A stretch of 64,000 nt of DNA from the NCBI GenBank assembly GCA_963678275.1, contig OY782765.1:682001-746000 (forward strand), in the 5' to 3' direction. Within the stretch, counting starts at the first letter, position 1; each line of letters opens with the position of its first letter. Below, one piece after another: positions 48,957 through 58,643 of the stretch. The notes under the pieces are model-generated. The model searched no databases, was not told the origin of the DNA, and saw only the letters and a program-made list of their open reading frames with translations. Position numbers and translations under genes: made by a program. The DNA comes from G963677445 sp963678275 (lineage in GTDB: Bacteria; Bacteroidota; Ignavibacteria; Ignavibacteriales; Melioribacteraceae).

Positions 48957-50213
48957 GTGCACAAAAAGCTATTTTTTATTACTGCAATTATTGTAGTATC
49001 TTCCGCGTATATTTTTGGCAGCGGATTTCAAATTAATGAACATGGCGCGAGAGCTATGGCAATGGGAGGCGCTTTTATAGGTCTGGCCGATGATCCTTCC
49101 GCAGTTCATTTTAATCCGGCAGGTCTTAGTTTTCAGAGTGGAACAAGCATTGTTGCCGGCTTCACTTTTATCAAACCAAATTCAACTTTCAGAGGTCCCA
49201 GTCCTGCAATTACAGAATACAAATTGAAGGATCAGTTTTTTAACCCGATTAATTTTTATGTTTCACACTCACTCAACAAGGATATGGCAATTGGTCTTGG
49301 CGTCAATAATCCTTATGGCCTCGGCACAAGATGGGAGCCTGACTGGGTAGGCCGTTTTCTCGCGGTTGATACAGAAATTGCCACCTTCTTTTTTACACCG
49401 GTTTTCTCATATAAAATTACTGACAACCTTTCAATAGGCGCAGGACCGGTAATCGCTTATGGCGATGTTTCAATTATTCGTTATCAGCAGCTTCCTTATT
49501 TTACAGAAGAACCGAAAATCGATCTTTCAGGCGACGGAACCGGATTCGGATTTAACGCCGGTATTCTTTACAAACCGGTTAAAGAAATTTCACTCGGTCT
49601 TTCTTACAGAAGTGAAGTAGAACTGGATTTTACAGGAGACGCTACTATTGAAGCAATTGACGAGGTTAAATCACTTATTCCCTCAGGCAGCATTAAAGCG
49701 CCATTGACAACTCCCCAGAATATCACATTCGGAGTTGCCGTATTCCCGATGGAAGAACTGGTTATTACCGCTGATTTTCAGTATGTCGGATGGTCGAGTT
49801 ATGATAAACTTGAAGTGACATTTGAAGATGTAATCGATGAAACAACCGGCGAAAATTATATTTCCTCATCAGTCAGAGATTACGAAAACAGCTATATTGC
49901 CCGCCTTGGAGCCGAATATAAGATGTGTGAAAAAATGGATATCCGCGGCGGTCTGTTTTATGACAACAATCCTGTTAAGGAAGAATATGCTGAGCCAACT
50001 TTGCCGGATGCAGACAGACTTGGATTGAATATTGGTCTCGGTTATCAGTTGACTCCCTGTCTCGCTCTTGATCTGTCCTATCTGTACTTACGTTTTAGTG
50101 AACGTGAAATTACCGAATCAGAAAATAATTATATGAGTGGTGTAACCCCATTTACAGGTGTTTACAATTCCCACGCGCATCTGATCGGATTCAATATTTC
50201 ATATAAATTTTAA
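48957..50213 (+). CDS. FadL/OmpP1/TodX-family outer-membrane transporter
   Basis: 418 residues, GTG start right after TGGAGGTAAC. Signal peptide (MHKKLFFITAIIVVSSAYIF), then the FadL N-terminal hatch signature SGFQINEHGARAMAMGGAFI and DDPSAVHFNPAGLSFQ, repeated amphipathic strands, and a terminal strand HLIGFNISYKF ending in Phe, as for BAM substrates. It imports hydrophobic compounds such as long-chain fatty acids. It is followed 14 bp later by a GDSL lipoprotein, which may supply the fatty acids. Confidence 0.92.
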   Translation: MHKKLFFITAIIVVSSAYIFGSGFQINEHGARAMAMGGAFIGLADDPSAVHFNPAGLSFQSGTSIVAGFTFIKPNSTFRGPSPAITEYKLKDQFFNPINFYVSHSLNKDMAIGLGVNNPYGLGTRWEPDWVGRFLAVDTEIATFFFTPVFSYKITDNLSIGAGPVIAYGDVSIIRYQQLPYFTEEPKIDLSGDGTGFGFNAGILYKPVKEISLGLSYRSEVELDFTGDATIEAIDEVKSLIPSGSIKAPLTTPQNITFGVAVFPMEELVITADFQYVGWSSYDKLEVTFEDVIDETTGENYISSSVRDYENSYIARLGAEYKMCEKMDIRGGLFYDNNPVKEEYAEPTLPDADRLGLNIGLGYQLTPCLALDLSYLYLRFSEREITESENNYMSGVTPFTGVYNSHAHLIGFNISYKF

Positions 50214-50227
50214 TCAGGGAGAGATCA

Positions 50228-51679
50228 ATGAAAAAGATTATATATATATTAATTACAGCAGCATTACTTTTCTTCAGCGGTTGTGAGGACAGAAGCGACC
50301 TCACAGCTCCGGAACCACCATCAACAGGCACCGCGGATTTTAGCACCTTTGTCGCTCTTGGCAACAGCCTTACAGCAGGTTACCAGAGCAATTCACTTTA
50401 TCAGGAAGCGCAGGAGTATTCTTATCCCAATCTTATCGCTAATCAGGTTGGAACTGAATTTGTCCAGCCATTAATAAGTGATCCGGGAATTCCTGGTAAA
50501 TTATATGTTGATGAACTTGTTTACCAGGACGGAGTTCTCGCAAATGTAGTTCTTTCTCAATCCACTGGTAACGGAACTCCATTAAATTCCGACTATGGTT
50601 CGGCTTTTAATAACCTGGGAGTACCAGGCTCCATTCTTTTCCATCTTCCCGATGAAACCGGTGCGGGCGCCGCGAGCGGCAACGTCTATTTTAACATTGT
50701 TATGCGCAGTACAGCATTCGGCGAAAGTCTGATGAAACAGGCGATAAATAAAAATCCCACATTTATTACTTTATGGATTGGTAATAATGATGTTCTCGGT
50801 TACGCTACATCAGGCGGCACATCAGGCACAGACGCAACAATGACAATGCCGACAGACCCGGCAGTATTTACCCAGCTTTATACTATTCTTGTTTCACAGT
50901 TAAACGCTACCGGGGCAAAAATAGTAACAGCAAATATTCCGGATGTAAAAGCAATTCCGTTTTTCACCACAGTCGGTCCTAAAGTATCACTTTCTCTTTC
51001 CGCGGCAATGCAGGCTAATCCTAATATTGTAGGTCTTTTTTACCAGAAAAATGGTGAGACTGTCGCTTCGGGAATAGCTACACCGACCGATCTCGCTACC
51101 GGCAACATTCTGATGACACTGCGAGGCAGCGAATATGCCGCTTATCTGGGACAGGCTACAGATAAATTCTATACTGATAACGGAATTACCCCTCCCGCGG
51201 GCATCGATACAAATCAGCCCTTCGGTTTCCACCCTCAGAATCCATGGCCCGATGTATTCACACTTGACGCTGACGAACAGGCAATTGTAGCCAGCCATAC
51301 CAGCAGCTTTAATACAACAATAGCAAATGTGACATCACAGACCGCAGGTGTTGAGATGGTTGACATTCATTCATTCTTCAACACAATTCACGCTCTTGAC
51401 GGCACCGCCGCCGGATATGTTGTGGATGGAATATCATTTAAGACAACATTCCTGACAGGCAATATCTTCAGCCTGGATGGTGTTCATCCTACAAGCCAGG
51501 GATACGCCATTGTAGCCAATGAATTTATTAAAGTAATTAATGATAAATTTGGCGCCAGCATTCCTGAAATTAATGTGGCAACTATACCTAATTCAATAAC
51601 TATCGCGAAAACTGTAAAAATACCTGAAAATATTCTGCCTGTTTTCGCGAATGGGTCTTTGCACTGGATGCCATTCTAA
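50228..51679 (+). CDS. SGNH/GDSL hydrolase lipoprotein
   Basis: 483 residues. Lipoprotein signal MKKIIYILITAALLFFSGCE with the lipobox Cys at 19. SGNH blocks: FVALGNSLTAGYQ (nucleophile Ser), FNNLGVPG (Gly), LWIGNNDVLGY (Asn) and SLDGVHPTSQGYAIVA (Asp-His). The C-terminus is Ile/Pro-rich. Surface or periplasmic esterase or lipase. In an operon with the FadL-type porin: release of fatty acids and uptake is the likely joint job (inference). Confidence 0.92.
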   Translation: MKKIIYILITAALLFFSGCEDRSDLTAPEPPSTGTADFSTFVALGNSLTAGYQSNSLYQEAQEYSYPNLIANQVGTEFVQPLISDPGIPGKLYVDELVYQDGVLANVVLSQSTGNGTPLNSDYGSAFNNLGVPGSILFHLPDETGAGAASGNVYFNIVMRSTAFGESLMKQAINKNPTFITLWIGNNDVLGYATSGGTSGTDATMTMPTDPAVFTQLYTILVSQLNATGAKIVTANIPDVKAIPFFTTVGPKVSLSLSAAMQANPNIVGLFYQKNGETVASGIATPTDLATGNILMTLRGSEYAAYLGQATDKFYTDNGITPPAGIDTNQPFGFHPQNPWPDVFTLDADEQAIVASHTSSFNTTIANVTSQTAGVEMVDIHSFFNTIHALDGTAAGYVVDGISFKTTFLTGNIFSLDGVHPTSQGYAIVANEFIKVINDKFGASIPEINVATIPNSITIAKTVKIPENILPVFANGSLHWMPF

Positions 51680-51696
51680 AAAGAAAAATTTATTTT

Positions 51697-51733
51697 CCGG
51701 GCCCTGTTTCCGTTAAGGGCCCCGGGATTTTTT
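51697..51733 (+). terminator. Terminator after the fadL-GDSL operon
   Basis: CCGGGCCCT and AGGGCCCCGG form a strong GC stem with the loop GTTTCCGTTA, followed by GATTTTTT. Confidence 0.88.
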
Positions 51734-51750
51734 AATAAGGAGTTTGGAAA

Positions 51751-52257
51751 ATGTTTCGTAAGGTAATTGTTTTTATTTCAGTGGTTTTGCTGATCGGCTG
51801 TTCAGCTTCAAAACAGGAGGAAAAACCTGTTGTTAAAGAGGAGCCCGAGGTGTTTGTATTCGATGATGTTACAGAATATGAGCAGGAGGTTAAAGGAACA
51901 GGGGATGCGCAAACTGATACGACTACCGGAGAAAATAAAAATGATTACGATCAGGTGTTCGAAGTATCCGATTATACTCCTCCGGCTGAAAAAGATACCA
52001 CAGCGGCTCCCGGAGATATTTATATCGTTCAACTGGGCGCTTTTTCAACAAAATCGAGAGCTGAAAGATTTATCAGCGAGATTAAAAAATTTAACCTGGG
52101 CGATCTCAGTGTAAATTTTGATAATGCCCTCAATTATTATCTTGTTCAGCTTCCTCCATATAACGACAGGGATGAGGCTTATGAAATAAAGGAGAGATTG
52201 AAACTTAAAAAAGAATTTTCCGATGTGTTTGTTAAAACAATCAGCGCGGGCAAATAA
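51751..52257 (+). CDS. SPOR-domain lipoprotein
   Basis: 168 residues. Lipoprotein signal MFRKVIVFISVVLLIGCSAS, an acidic Thr/Glu-rich linker (about 24-88), then a SPOR domain (about 89-165): IYIVQLGAFSTKSRAERFIS, LNYYLVQLPPYNDRDEAYEI. SPOR domains bind septal peptidoglycan lacking stem peptides, so a division-site or envelope role is likely. The stop overlaps the next start (TAATG). Confidence 0.92.
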   Translation: MFRKVIVFISVVLLIGCSASKQEEKPVVKEEPEVFVFDDVTEYEQEVKGTGDAQTDTTTGENKNDYDQVFEVSDYTPPAEKDTTAAPGDIYIVQLGAFSTKSRAERFISEIKKFNLGDLSVNFDNALNYYLVQLPPYNDRDEAYEIKERLKLKKEFSDVFVKTISAGK

Positions 52258-52937
52258 TGCATCCTCTATATTATAACTCAATTATCGCAGTTTTATCTTT
52301 GATTTATGTTTTTGCGGTTGTCGGGATAATGGACGCGTTTGTAAGGAAGGGATTTCCACAGGATATTTCGCGAAAAATCGTCCATATCGCCGCCGCGTCA
52401 TGGTTGTTATTCTGGGTTTTTTATGATACTGATCACTGGTCTTGTTATTTTAATATCCTGCCCGCGTTTGTCTGGTTTGTATTACTTCTATACAAGGGAT
52501 TTTTTGCCTCGCCGGACGATGACGCGGTAAAAACAATGACCCGTACAGGTGACAGGAGGGAACTGCTGAGAGGCCCTCTCTATTTTACTGTTGTAATGAA
52601 TATTATGGGCACAATATTTTTTATGACTCCTCTTGCTGTTGTTTCCATGGGGATTTTAGGCTGGGGCGATGGCCTCGCGCCTCTCTTTGGTAAAAAATAT
52701 GGGAGACACAAGTACAATTTTGTTACAGAAAAAAGTTATGAAGGCAGTATTTCATTCCTCTTATTCGCGATTTTCGGCGCCTCTCTTTTTTCATGGGTAA
52801 TCTTTGGAAACATTCCTCTTATTACTATTGTTATCCTCTCTGTAATTTCCACCATCGTTGAGGCTCTGAGTCCTCGCGATCTTGATAATATCTTTATCCC
52901 TGTTGTGTGCATAATCTTCTTTTTATTCATTTTATAA
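52257..52937 (+). CDS. Phytol kinase/dolichol kinase-like membrane protein
   Basis: 226 residues, about six to seven membrane segments. The family marks are KGFPQDISRKIVHIAAASWL, ILGWGDGLAPLFGKKYGRHK and EKSYEGSISFLLFAIFG, and VEALSPRDLDNIFIPV; these are the conserved residues of CTP-dependent polyprenol/phytol kinases (VTE5/SEC59-like) and CDP-diglyceride synthetase relatives. The lipid substrate is unknown. Coupled by a 1-base overlap to the SPOR gene. Confidence 0.85.
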   Translation: MHPLYYNSIIAVLSLIYVFAVVGIMDAFVRKGFPQDISRKIVHIAAASWLLFWVFYDTDHWSCYFNILPAFVWFVLLLYKGFFASPDDDAVKTMTRTGDRRELLRGPLYFTVVMNIMGTIFFMTPLAVVSMGILGWGDGLAPLFGKKYGRHKYNFVTEKSYEGSISFLLFAIFGASLFSWVIFGNIPLITIVILSVISTIVEALSPRDLDNIFIPVVCIIFFLFIL

Positions 52938-52954
52938 ATTATCTTACCTGCCAT

Positions 52955-55615
52955 ATGAAATTTAAACTATTCCTTTTCCTGCTTATTGTAAGCGGAACAT
53001 TATCAGCCCGCTCTGTCGATATCAATGAAGTTGCCAGAGTAAAATTAGAAACACTCCCATCCGGAGTGAAAGTAACTTCTTCATCAGTCGAAGCTGTCGA
53101 TTATTTCCTTTATGCTTCAGACAAAATTATTTTGAAAGATTTTAACGGCCGGATTTATTCGGTAGAAAATAAAAAAACTGTTGAAGGCAGACAATTAACC
53201 AGAGCAAGGGATTTTTATCCCGACAGTGAAGGAAAAGCAGCCGATCACAATAGCCTGGGAGTCGCGATTCCCGATTATAATGATCGGAAATACTACTTTA
53301 AAAACGCTTATACTCAAAGTATATTTGAGCGGCACAAAACTCTTATCACAGTTTCCGATAATACAATTATTATTAATGGCCGGAACGGCGAAACGGTCAC
53401 TTCATTTATAAATTGTGACTACGCTGATTTAATTGGCATCGATTCCAGAGGTTTTTCCTATGTGTTGACTGAAAGATTTCTGAGTCATCTTCCGGTTAAA
53501 GTGGAGCGTAAAATTTATTCAATTTCACCGGATGGTTCAGTAACAGGAAATATCCGGATACCGCTAAAAAAATATATAACCGTAAAACGGGAATTTTTTC
53601 TTGACCCGGACGGCAGCGTTTATCAATTCCTCTCAGACCGGGAAAGTTTGTGGATTATGGAAATTAGGGGACTTGACGGAGCCGGAGATGTTGGTGATAA
53701 ATATTATCTTTCACAGGGAGAAGAGCTGCATTATAATTATTTTCTCTCGGAGGAAGAATATACTCCGCAATATTCACGTGATCCCGCCCTTTCGCTAAAC
53801 TTTTCCGGACGTACCGAAGCGCTTCTCACCGGGGAGTCTTATGTTACACATAAATACTATTGCGCTTCAGATAATATTGCTTATACCGATATCGAAGCTC
53901 CTGATGGTGATATTGTCAGAACTCCCGCCTGGCTTGTGACAGGCTGGAATTCGGGAGTGCCTTATAAGTGGGGAGGTTTCAGCACACTTTCACACTTTGA
54001 CGCCGGCCTGGCTGTAGGCAGGTATGCCGGGGATATACACACCCAGGGAGTCTGCGCTTATGCGGTAGGAGTCGATTGTTCCGGTTATGTTAGCAGATGC
54101 TGGAATCTGGCTTATCATTATTCTACATCTATGATGCCCGCGATAACTGAAACTTACGGTTCCTGGTATGATCTGAAACCCGGGGACGGTGTTCATAAAG
54201 TGGGACATGTCAGGCTTTTTGTAAATTTCGGAAGTGACGGCAGTATCAGGTGTGTGGAGTCAACATCCACCCATTGGGACGTTTCTTATTATCTCTACGC
54301 TCCCTCCGATCTCGGAAATTATTCCCCCGTTTATTATGTAGATATGGAGGATAACTATTTTAACCGTCTTACTAAAATTACCTCAGTAGTAAGAGAGGGC
54401 AATGATGTTACGGTAAGCTGGGATTGTGATACAAACAATGTTGCCGGTTACAGGCTGTACAGATCTGATGGTGAGAGTTCCTGGGAAATGATAATGGATG
54501 AATCACTTCTCAAAGATAAAGAAGTGACTTTTACAGCCGAAAATAATGTGGAGTTTTACCGGGTATCGGCAATTAAAAATGATTCCGAAGCTTCTGAAGG
54601 TTTGTTGTCGAATGCCGCCGGTAGCGGATTCTTTGGTTCTGATAATAAATATTGTGTTGTTGACGGATTCACGAGGAACCTGGGAAACGGAAGCTGGAAA
54701 GGGGCTGTCCATAATTTTTCAATGTGGTATGGCAACTCTTTGGGCAAAACCAACACTGATTTTGATTTTATGGCGTCCGACGAGATCAATTCAGCCGCGG
54801 GAGTTTCAGATTATAATGCTCTTTTCTGGATAATGGGTGACGAGAGTTCGGGAGATGAGACGTTTAATGATGCCGAACAGCAGATATTAAAAGATTACCT
54901 GATGGAAGGTGGAGCGCTATTTGTGTCGGGAAGTGAAATAGGCTGGGACCTTTCACATCTTGGAAGCGCGACAGATAAAGATTTTTATATAAACTATCTG
55001 AAAGCCCTTTTTGAAGGGGATGATGCGAATGATTATGTTGTTGAGGGAAATGATGTGCTATTCCCTTCGTCACTTAAGTTTAATTTCGGGCAGACCTACA
55101 TCGAAAATTACCCGGATTACATTGCTGCCTCAGATGGGGCCGCTCTCACGATGAAGTATGAAAACGGCAGGGGAGCGGGAGTTGTTTTTAATGGTACTTT
55201 TGGTAACTCTTCAGTACCGGGAAAACTGATATACCTTGCTTTTCCGCTTGAAACAGCCGCGAATGAGAGCAGTTTCGATGAAACTCTTGAATATGCGCAC
55301 TCATTTTTCAGCGGCGCTCTTACAAATGTGAATTCAGATAATCTGAAGGCTGACAACTTCATTCTTTATAACAATTTCCCCAATCCCTTTAATCCCTCAA
55401 CTACCCTGAGCTTTTTTCTTTCGGTGGATTCTGATGTGAAAATAAATCTTTATGATATAAGCGGAAGCAGGGTAGCCGAAATTTATAACGGAAAACTGGA
55501 AGAAGGAAATCATAAGTTTGAGTTCAAAGATCAGAAAATTTCATCCGGAATTTATTTTGCAAATTACCTTATAAATGATAAATTATATAGTCAAAAAATA
55601 ATGTTAATTAAATAG
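52955..55615 (+). CDS. Type IX-secreted NlpC/P60-like multidomain protein
   Basis: 886 residues from ATG 52955, which gives a clean signal peptide (MKFKLFLFLLIVSGTLSARS). A beta-rich N-terminal region with propeller-like repeats (about 20-290) is followed by a cysteine-peptidase-like domain: GVDCSGYVSRCW (C375) and GHVRLFVNF (H418), the NlpC/P60 spacing. Then a fibronectin-III-like domain (about 460-550), a Rossmann-like domain (about 570-790: VVDGFTRNLG, DYNALFWIMGDESSGDE, LMEGGALFVSGSEIGWDL) and a T9SS sorting domain (NNFPNPFNPSTTLSFFLSVD, SSGIYFANYL, QKIMLIK). Exported and probably surface-bound; substrate may be peptidoglycan or another cell-wall amide. Confidence 0.85.
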   Translation: MKFKLFLFLLIVSGTLSARSVDINEVARVKLETLPSGVKVTSSSVEAVDYFLYASDKIILKDFNGRIYSVENKKTVEGRQLTRARDFYPDSEGKAADHNSLGVAIPDYNDRKYYFKNAYTQSIFERHKTLITVSDNTIIINGRNGETVTSFINCDYADLIGIDSRGFSYVLTERFLSHLPVKVERKIYSISPDGSVTGNIRIPLKKYITVKREFFLDPDGSVYQFLSDRESLWIMEIRGLDGAGDVGDKYYLSQGEELHYNYFLSEEEYTPQYSRDPALSLNFSGRTEALLTGESYVTHKYYCASDNIAYTDIEAPDGDIVRTPAWLVTGWNSGVPYKWGGFSTLSHFDAGLAVGRYAGDIHTQGVCAYAVGVDCSGYVSRCWNLAYHYSTSMMPAITETYGSWYDLKPGDGVHKVGHVRLFVNFGSDGSIRCVESTSTHWDVSYYLYAPSDLGNYSPVYYVDMEDNYFNRLTKITSVVREGNDVTVSWDCDTNNVAGYRLYRSDGESSWEMIMDESLLKDKEVTFTAENNVEFYRVSAIKNDSEASEGLLSNAAGSGFFGSDNKYCVVDGFTRNLGNGSWKGAVHNFSMWYGNSLGKTNTDFDFMASDEINSAAGVSDYNALFWIMGDESSGDETFNDAEQQILKDYLMEGGALFVSGSEIGWDLSHLGSATDKDFYINYLKALFEGDDANDYVVEGNDVLFPSSLKFNFGQTYIENYPDYIAASDGAALTMKYENGRGAGVVFNGTFGNSSVPGKLIYLAFPLETAANESSFDETLEYAHSFFSGALTNVNSDNLKADNFILYNNFPNPFNPSTTLSFFLSVDSDVKINLYDISGSRVAEIYNGKLEEGNHKFEFKDQKISSGIYFANYLINDKLYSQKIMLIK

Positions 55616-55626
55616 TCGGAGGGGAA

Positions 55627-56058
55627 ATGGCATTTTCACTCAACAAAATTCAACTTATCGGGAATTTAGGCAGAGACGCCGAGACAAGATTTACAACAAA
55701 CAATGTAAGTGTAACAAATTTTACAGTTGCTACAACACATAGTTATAAAGGAAAAGATGGAAACTGGGTTGAAGAAACCACATGGCATAACTGCGTATCT
55801 TTCGGTTTATCCGATTTTGTAAAAAACGCTCTGGTTAAAGGGGCTAAATTTTATGTTGAAGGCCGTTTGACCAAAAGGGATTATACCGATAAGGAAGGGA
55901 TAAAGAGATATATGACCGAGGTCTTTTCAGAAAAACTTATTCCTCTTGATTCCCGTGACAGCGGAAGAATGGGAGAACCTCAGCAAAATTATTCTGCCGG
56001 CGAATTTATCAGCGGCGGTGAAGAAGACGCTAACAAAGAAGATGATCTGCCCTTCTAA
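55627..56058 (+). CDS. ssb: Single-stranded DNA-binding protein
   Basis: 143 residues. The OB fold begins FSLNKIQLIGNLGRDAETRF; NFTVATTHSYKGKDGNWVEE, WHNCVSFG and GAKFYVEGRL are typical, and the acidic C-terminal tip EEDANKEDDLPF is the partner-binding peptide. GGAGGGG lies just before ATG. Its position after the T9SS protein gene is not a known functional link. Confidence 0.97.
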   Translation: MAFSLNKIQLIGNLGRDAETRFTTNNVSVTNFTVATTHSYKGKDGNWVEETTWHNCVSFGLSDFVKNALVKGAKFYVEGRLTKRDYTDKEGIKRYMTEVFSEKLIPLDSRDSGRMGEPQQNYSAGEFISGGEEDANKEDDLPF

Positions 56059-56094
56059 TCGATTTGTATAATAATTTAAGGATTTAAGTAATTT

Positions 56095-57390
56095 TTGGAA
56101 GTTGACTGGTTCTATCGTATAGCTGTACTTTTTATTCTGCTTTTGTTTTCCGCTTTTTTTTCCGGGTCCGAAGTAGCCCTGTTCTCACTGGACAAAAAAA
56201 AGATAAAAGACCTTAAAAAGAAAGGGGGTCTTACAGACCGGTATATAATAAATTTGCTGGATAACCAGAGAAGGCTTCTGGTTACAATTTTATTGGGAAA
56301 TACTATCTTCAATGTCGCGGCATCGATTGTCGGAGTTTGGATAGCGATGGATGCCGCTTCTGTTTTTGAGATATCGGTTGATCTGGCCCTTCTGATTCAA
56401 ATTATTGCCCTCACACTGATTATCCTCCTTTTTGGAGAAGTGACTCCGAAAGTCTGGGCATCCAAATATCCTCTTCAGTTCTCGAGGATTTGCAGTATTC
56501 CTCTTTATTGGATCAGTGTCCTTATCTATCCGGTGTCAAAAATACTTACGGACACAATTAAAACGCTGGCCTCAAGAATAAAATATGACAAATCAAAAAC
56601 CGCGATACTGACCTCTGAAATTCAGGAACTCGCTGATCTCGGTGTTGAAAAGGGTACTATTGAAGAGGATGAACATGAGCTTCTTCAGGGACTCGTTTCT
56701 TTTAAGACTGTGACAGTCAGGGAGGTAATGACTCCGCGTGTGGATGTTGTCGCCGTTTCGAATGATACAAATTTTGATGAGCTGATGAAGATAATTACCG
56801 AATCAGGTCATAGCAGAATACCATTATATGATGAAGACCTGGATGATATTATCGGGGTAATCTACGCGAAAGATCTGCTTAAATTTATAAGGAAAAAGGA
56901 GGAGCAGGTTTCCTTAAATCTGAAGAGCATTGCCAGGAGCGCGATGTTTATTCCTGAGACAAAACTCATCAACGAACTGATGCATGAGTTCCAGGAGAAA
57001 AATATGCATATGGGTATTGTTGTAGATGAATATGGAGGCACCTCCGGCCTGGTTTCACTTGAAGACATTCTTGAAGAAATTGTCGGCGATATCTGGGATG
57101 AGTTTGACACCGAAGAAAATGAGATTACCAGGATTGATGATAACACTTATATGATTTTAGGAAAGGTCAGCATTGACGAAATGAATGAACTCCTGGAATT
57201 TGATTTTTCTTCAGAGAATGACGATTATGATACAATTGCCGGATTTATATATAACCTCGCGGGGAAAATACCTGAAAAAGATTTTACCGCGACTTTCAAT
57301 GATTTTCAGTTTATTGTTAAGGAAGTTATAAATCGGCGAATAAATAAAATTCTGGTCAGAAAACCTGGAAGTAAGAACAAAGATGATTAA
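56095..57390 (+). CDS. CorC/HlyC-family CNNM transporter with CBS domains
   Basis: 431 residues, TTG start at 56095, behind AAGGA. DUF21/CNNM membrane domain (about 5-190: FFSGSEVALFSLDKKKIKDL, LLVTILLGNTIFNVAASIVG, LFGEVTPKVWA), two CBS domains (about 205-330: VREVMTPRVDVVAVSNDTNF, HSRIPLYDEDLDDIIGVIYA, MGIVVDEYGGTSGLVSLEDI) and a CorC_HlyC domain (about 345-425). Likely divalent-cation (Mg/Co) efflux or homeostasis. Overlaps the next gene by 8 bp. Confidence 0.92.
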   Translation: MEVDWFYRIAVLFILLLFSAFFSGSEVALFSLDKKKIKDLKKKGGLTDRYIINLLDNQRRLLVTILLGNTIFNVAASIVGVWIAMDAASVFEISVDLALLIQIIALTLIILLFGEVTPKVWASKYPLQFSRICSIPLYWISVLIYPVSKILTDTIKTLASRIKYDKSKTAILTSEIQELADLGVEKGTIEEDEHELLQGLVSFKTVTVREVMTPRVDVVAVSNDTNFDELMKIITESGHSRIPLYDEDLDDIIGVIYAKDLLKFIRKKEEQVSLNLKSIARSAMFIPETKLINELMHEFQEKNMHMGIVVDEYGGTSGLVSLEDILEEIVGDIWDEFDTEENEITRIDDNTYMILGKVSIDEMNELLEFDFSSENDDYDTIAGFIYNLAGKIPEKDFTATFNDFQFIVKEVINRRINKILVRKPGSKNKDD

Positions 57391-57745
57391 AGGATGTTTT
57401 TTTAAGATCATTGCCCTGGTAATTATAATTATCGGCATTGCCTACTACGTTTATCAGGAGTTTGGAATTGAGCAGCTTCTGATAAAGGAGAAGGAGAGAG
57501 TAACCAAAAAGTTAACAGACGATATCAAAGACCGCCTGTTCAATATCGATAACCTGCCGTTGAGAGACTCATTAAAACAGGTCCTCGATAGGTATATCGA
57601 TGACGCCGGGAATTATTCGGATAAAATAGCCGGGAATAAGAAAGAAGAAATCATTAAATTAATTGAGAAAATCCGGAAAGATAACTTTGCCGGTCAGGAC
57701 AAATTATCAGAATTAAAGGAATTACTTAAAAAAAATGAAAACTGA
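57383..57745 (+). CDS. Small single-pass membrane protein with coiled-coil tail
   Basis: 120 residues, not recognised. One N-terminal membrane segment (CFFKIIALVIIIIGIAYYVY), then a highly charged helical region (IKEKERVTKKLTDDIKDRLF, KKEEIIKLIEKIRKDNFAGQ) likely to form a coiled coil. Its start overlaps the CorC gene and its stop overlaps the MlaD-type gene by 11 bp, so it is firmly part of this operon. A scaffold or partner of the MCE protein is possible. Confidence 0.8.
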   Translation: MIKGCFFKIIALVIIIIGIAYYVYQEFGIEQLLIKEKERVTKKLTDDIKDRLFNIDNLPLRDSLKQVLDRYIDDAGNYSDKIAGNKKEEIIKLIEKIRKDNFAGQDKLSELKELLKKNEN

Positions 57746-58643
57746 CAGACGTACTGAAGTAAGAGTAGGGGCGACCCTGCTTGTCGGATTGGTTCTTATT
57801 CTCTGGATACTCGGCTGGGCAAAAAATTTCACTTTATTTTCGGATCAGCCGGAGCTTAAACTGCTCTTTGATAATGTCAGCGGTCTTGAAGTTGGCGACC
57901 GGGTTACAGTTAACGGTGTGACAAGGGGATTTGTCGAACAGATAAGGAATGAGGGGGAGGGAGTAAGAGTAAACTGCCTTCTTGAAGAGAATATTACTTT
58001 GCATAAAGATGCTGTTTTCCGAATATCGATGCTTGACCTGATGGGAGGCAAAAAGGTGGAGATTTTTGACAGCCGGGAAGGTGAAACACTTGATCTTGAT
58101 AATATACACAGGGGACACTTTGCCGGTGATATTGCCTCGGTTATGTCTTCGCTTCACGCTGTCGAAACCGACCTTGTTGATGTTATTAAAGAGGTTCGTT
58201 ATTCCCTTGAAACAATTAACAACTTTACAAGGGAATCGGGTGTGCTTGGCAAAGTTGAAAAATCTATTGATAATTTTAATTCTGTTGCCAACGACATAAA
58301 AAAGGTGATCTCTGAAAACAGGGGAGAGATCAATTCTCTTCTTAAATCGGGCAATGAGCTGAGTGGTAAAATTGTAACTCTTATTGATGAAAACAGAGCC
58401 GGAATTGAGAAGTCTGTTACAGGTGTCCAGGATGTGATAAAAAAACTTGATAAAGCTCTTACCGATGTTAACAGCTTATTAAATGAAACTTCTGAAAGCA
58501 GGAATAACCTGGGCAAGGCGCTTTATGACCAAAAGTTCCTCGATGAATTTGAAAAAACCATTAGTAATGTTAATACACTCCTGGATATGCTTCAGGAGCA
58601 ACTCAAAGATGACGGGATAAAGGTAGATGCGAGTATATTTTAA
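57735..58643 (+). CDS. MlaD/MCE-domain protein
   Basis: 302 residues. Membrane anchor (about 10-30: VGATLLVGLVLILWILGWAK), an MCE domain (about 38-118: LKLLFDNVSGLEVGDRVTVN, VNGVTRGFVEQI, FRISMLDLMGGKKVEIF) and a long helical tail (about 140-300). MCE proteins are the periplasmic subunits of lipid-transport ABC systems. No permease (MlaE) or ATPase (MlaF) is next to it, so these must be encoded elsewhere. Overlaps the ggt gene by 17 bp. Confidence 0.9.
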   Translation: MKTDRRTEVRVGATLLVGLVLILWILGWAKNFTLFSDQPELKLLFDNVSGLEVGDRVTVNGVTRGFVEQIRNEGEGVRVNCLLEENITLHKDAVFRISMLDLMGGKKVEIFDSREGETLDLDNIHRGHFAGDIASVMSSLHAVETDLVDVIKEVRYSLETINNFTRESGVLGKVEKSIDNFNSVANDIKKVISENRGEINSLLKSGNELSGKIVTLIDENRAGIEKSVTGVQDVIKKLDKALTDVNSLLNETSESRNNLGKALYDQKFLDEFEKTISNVNTLLDMLQEQLKDDGIKVDASIF

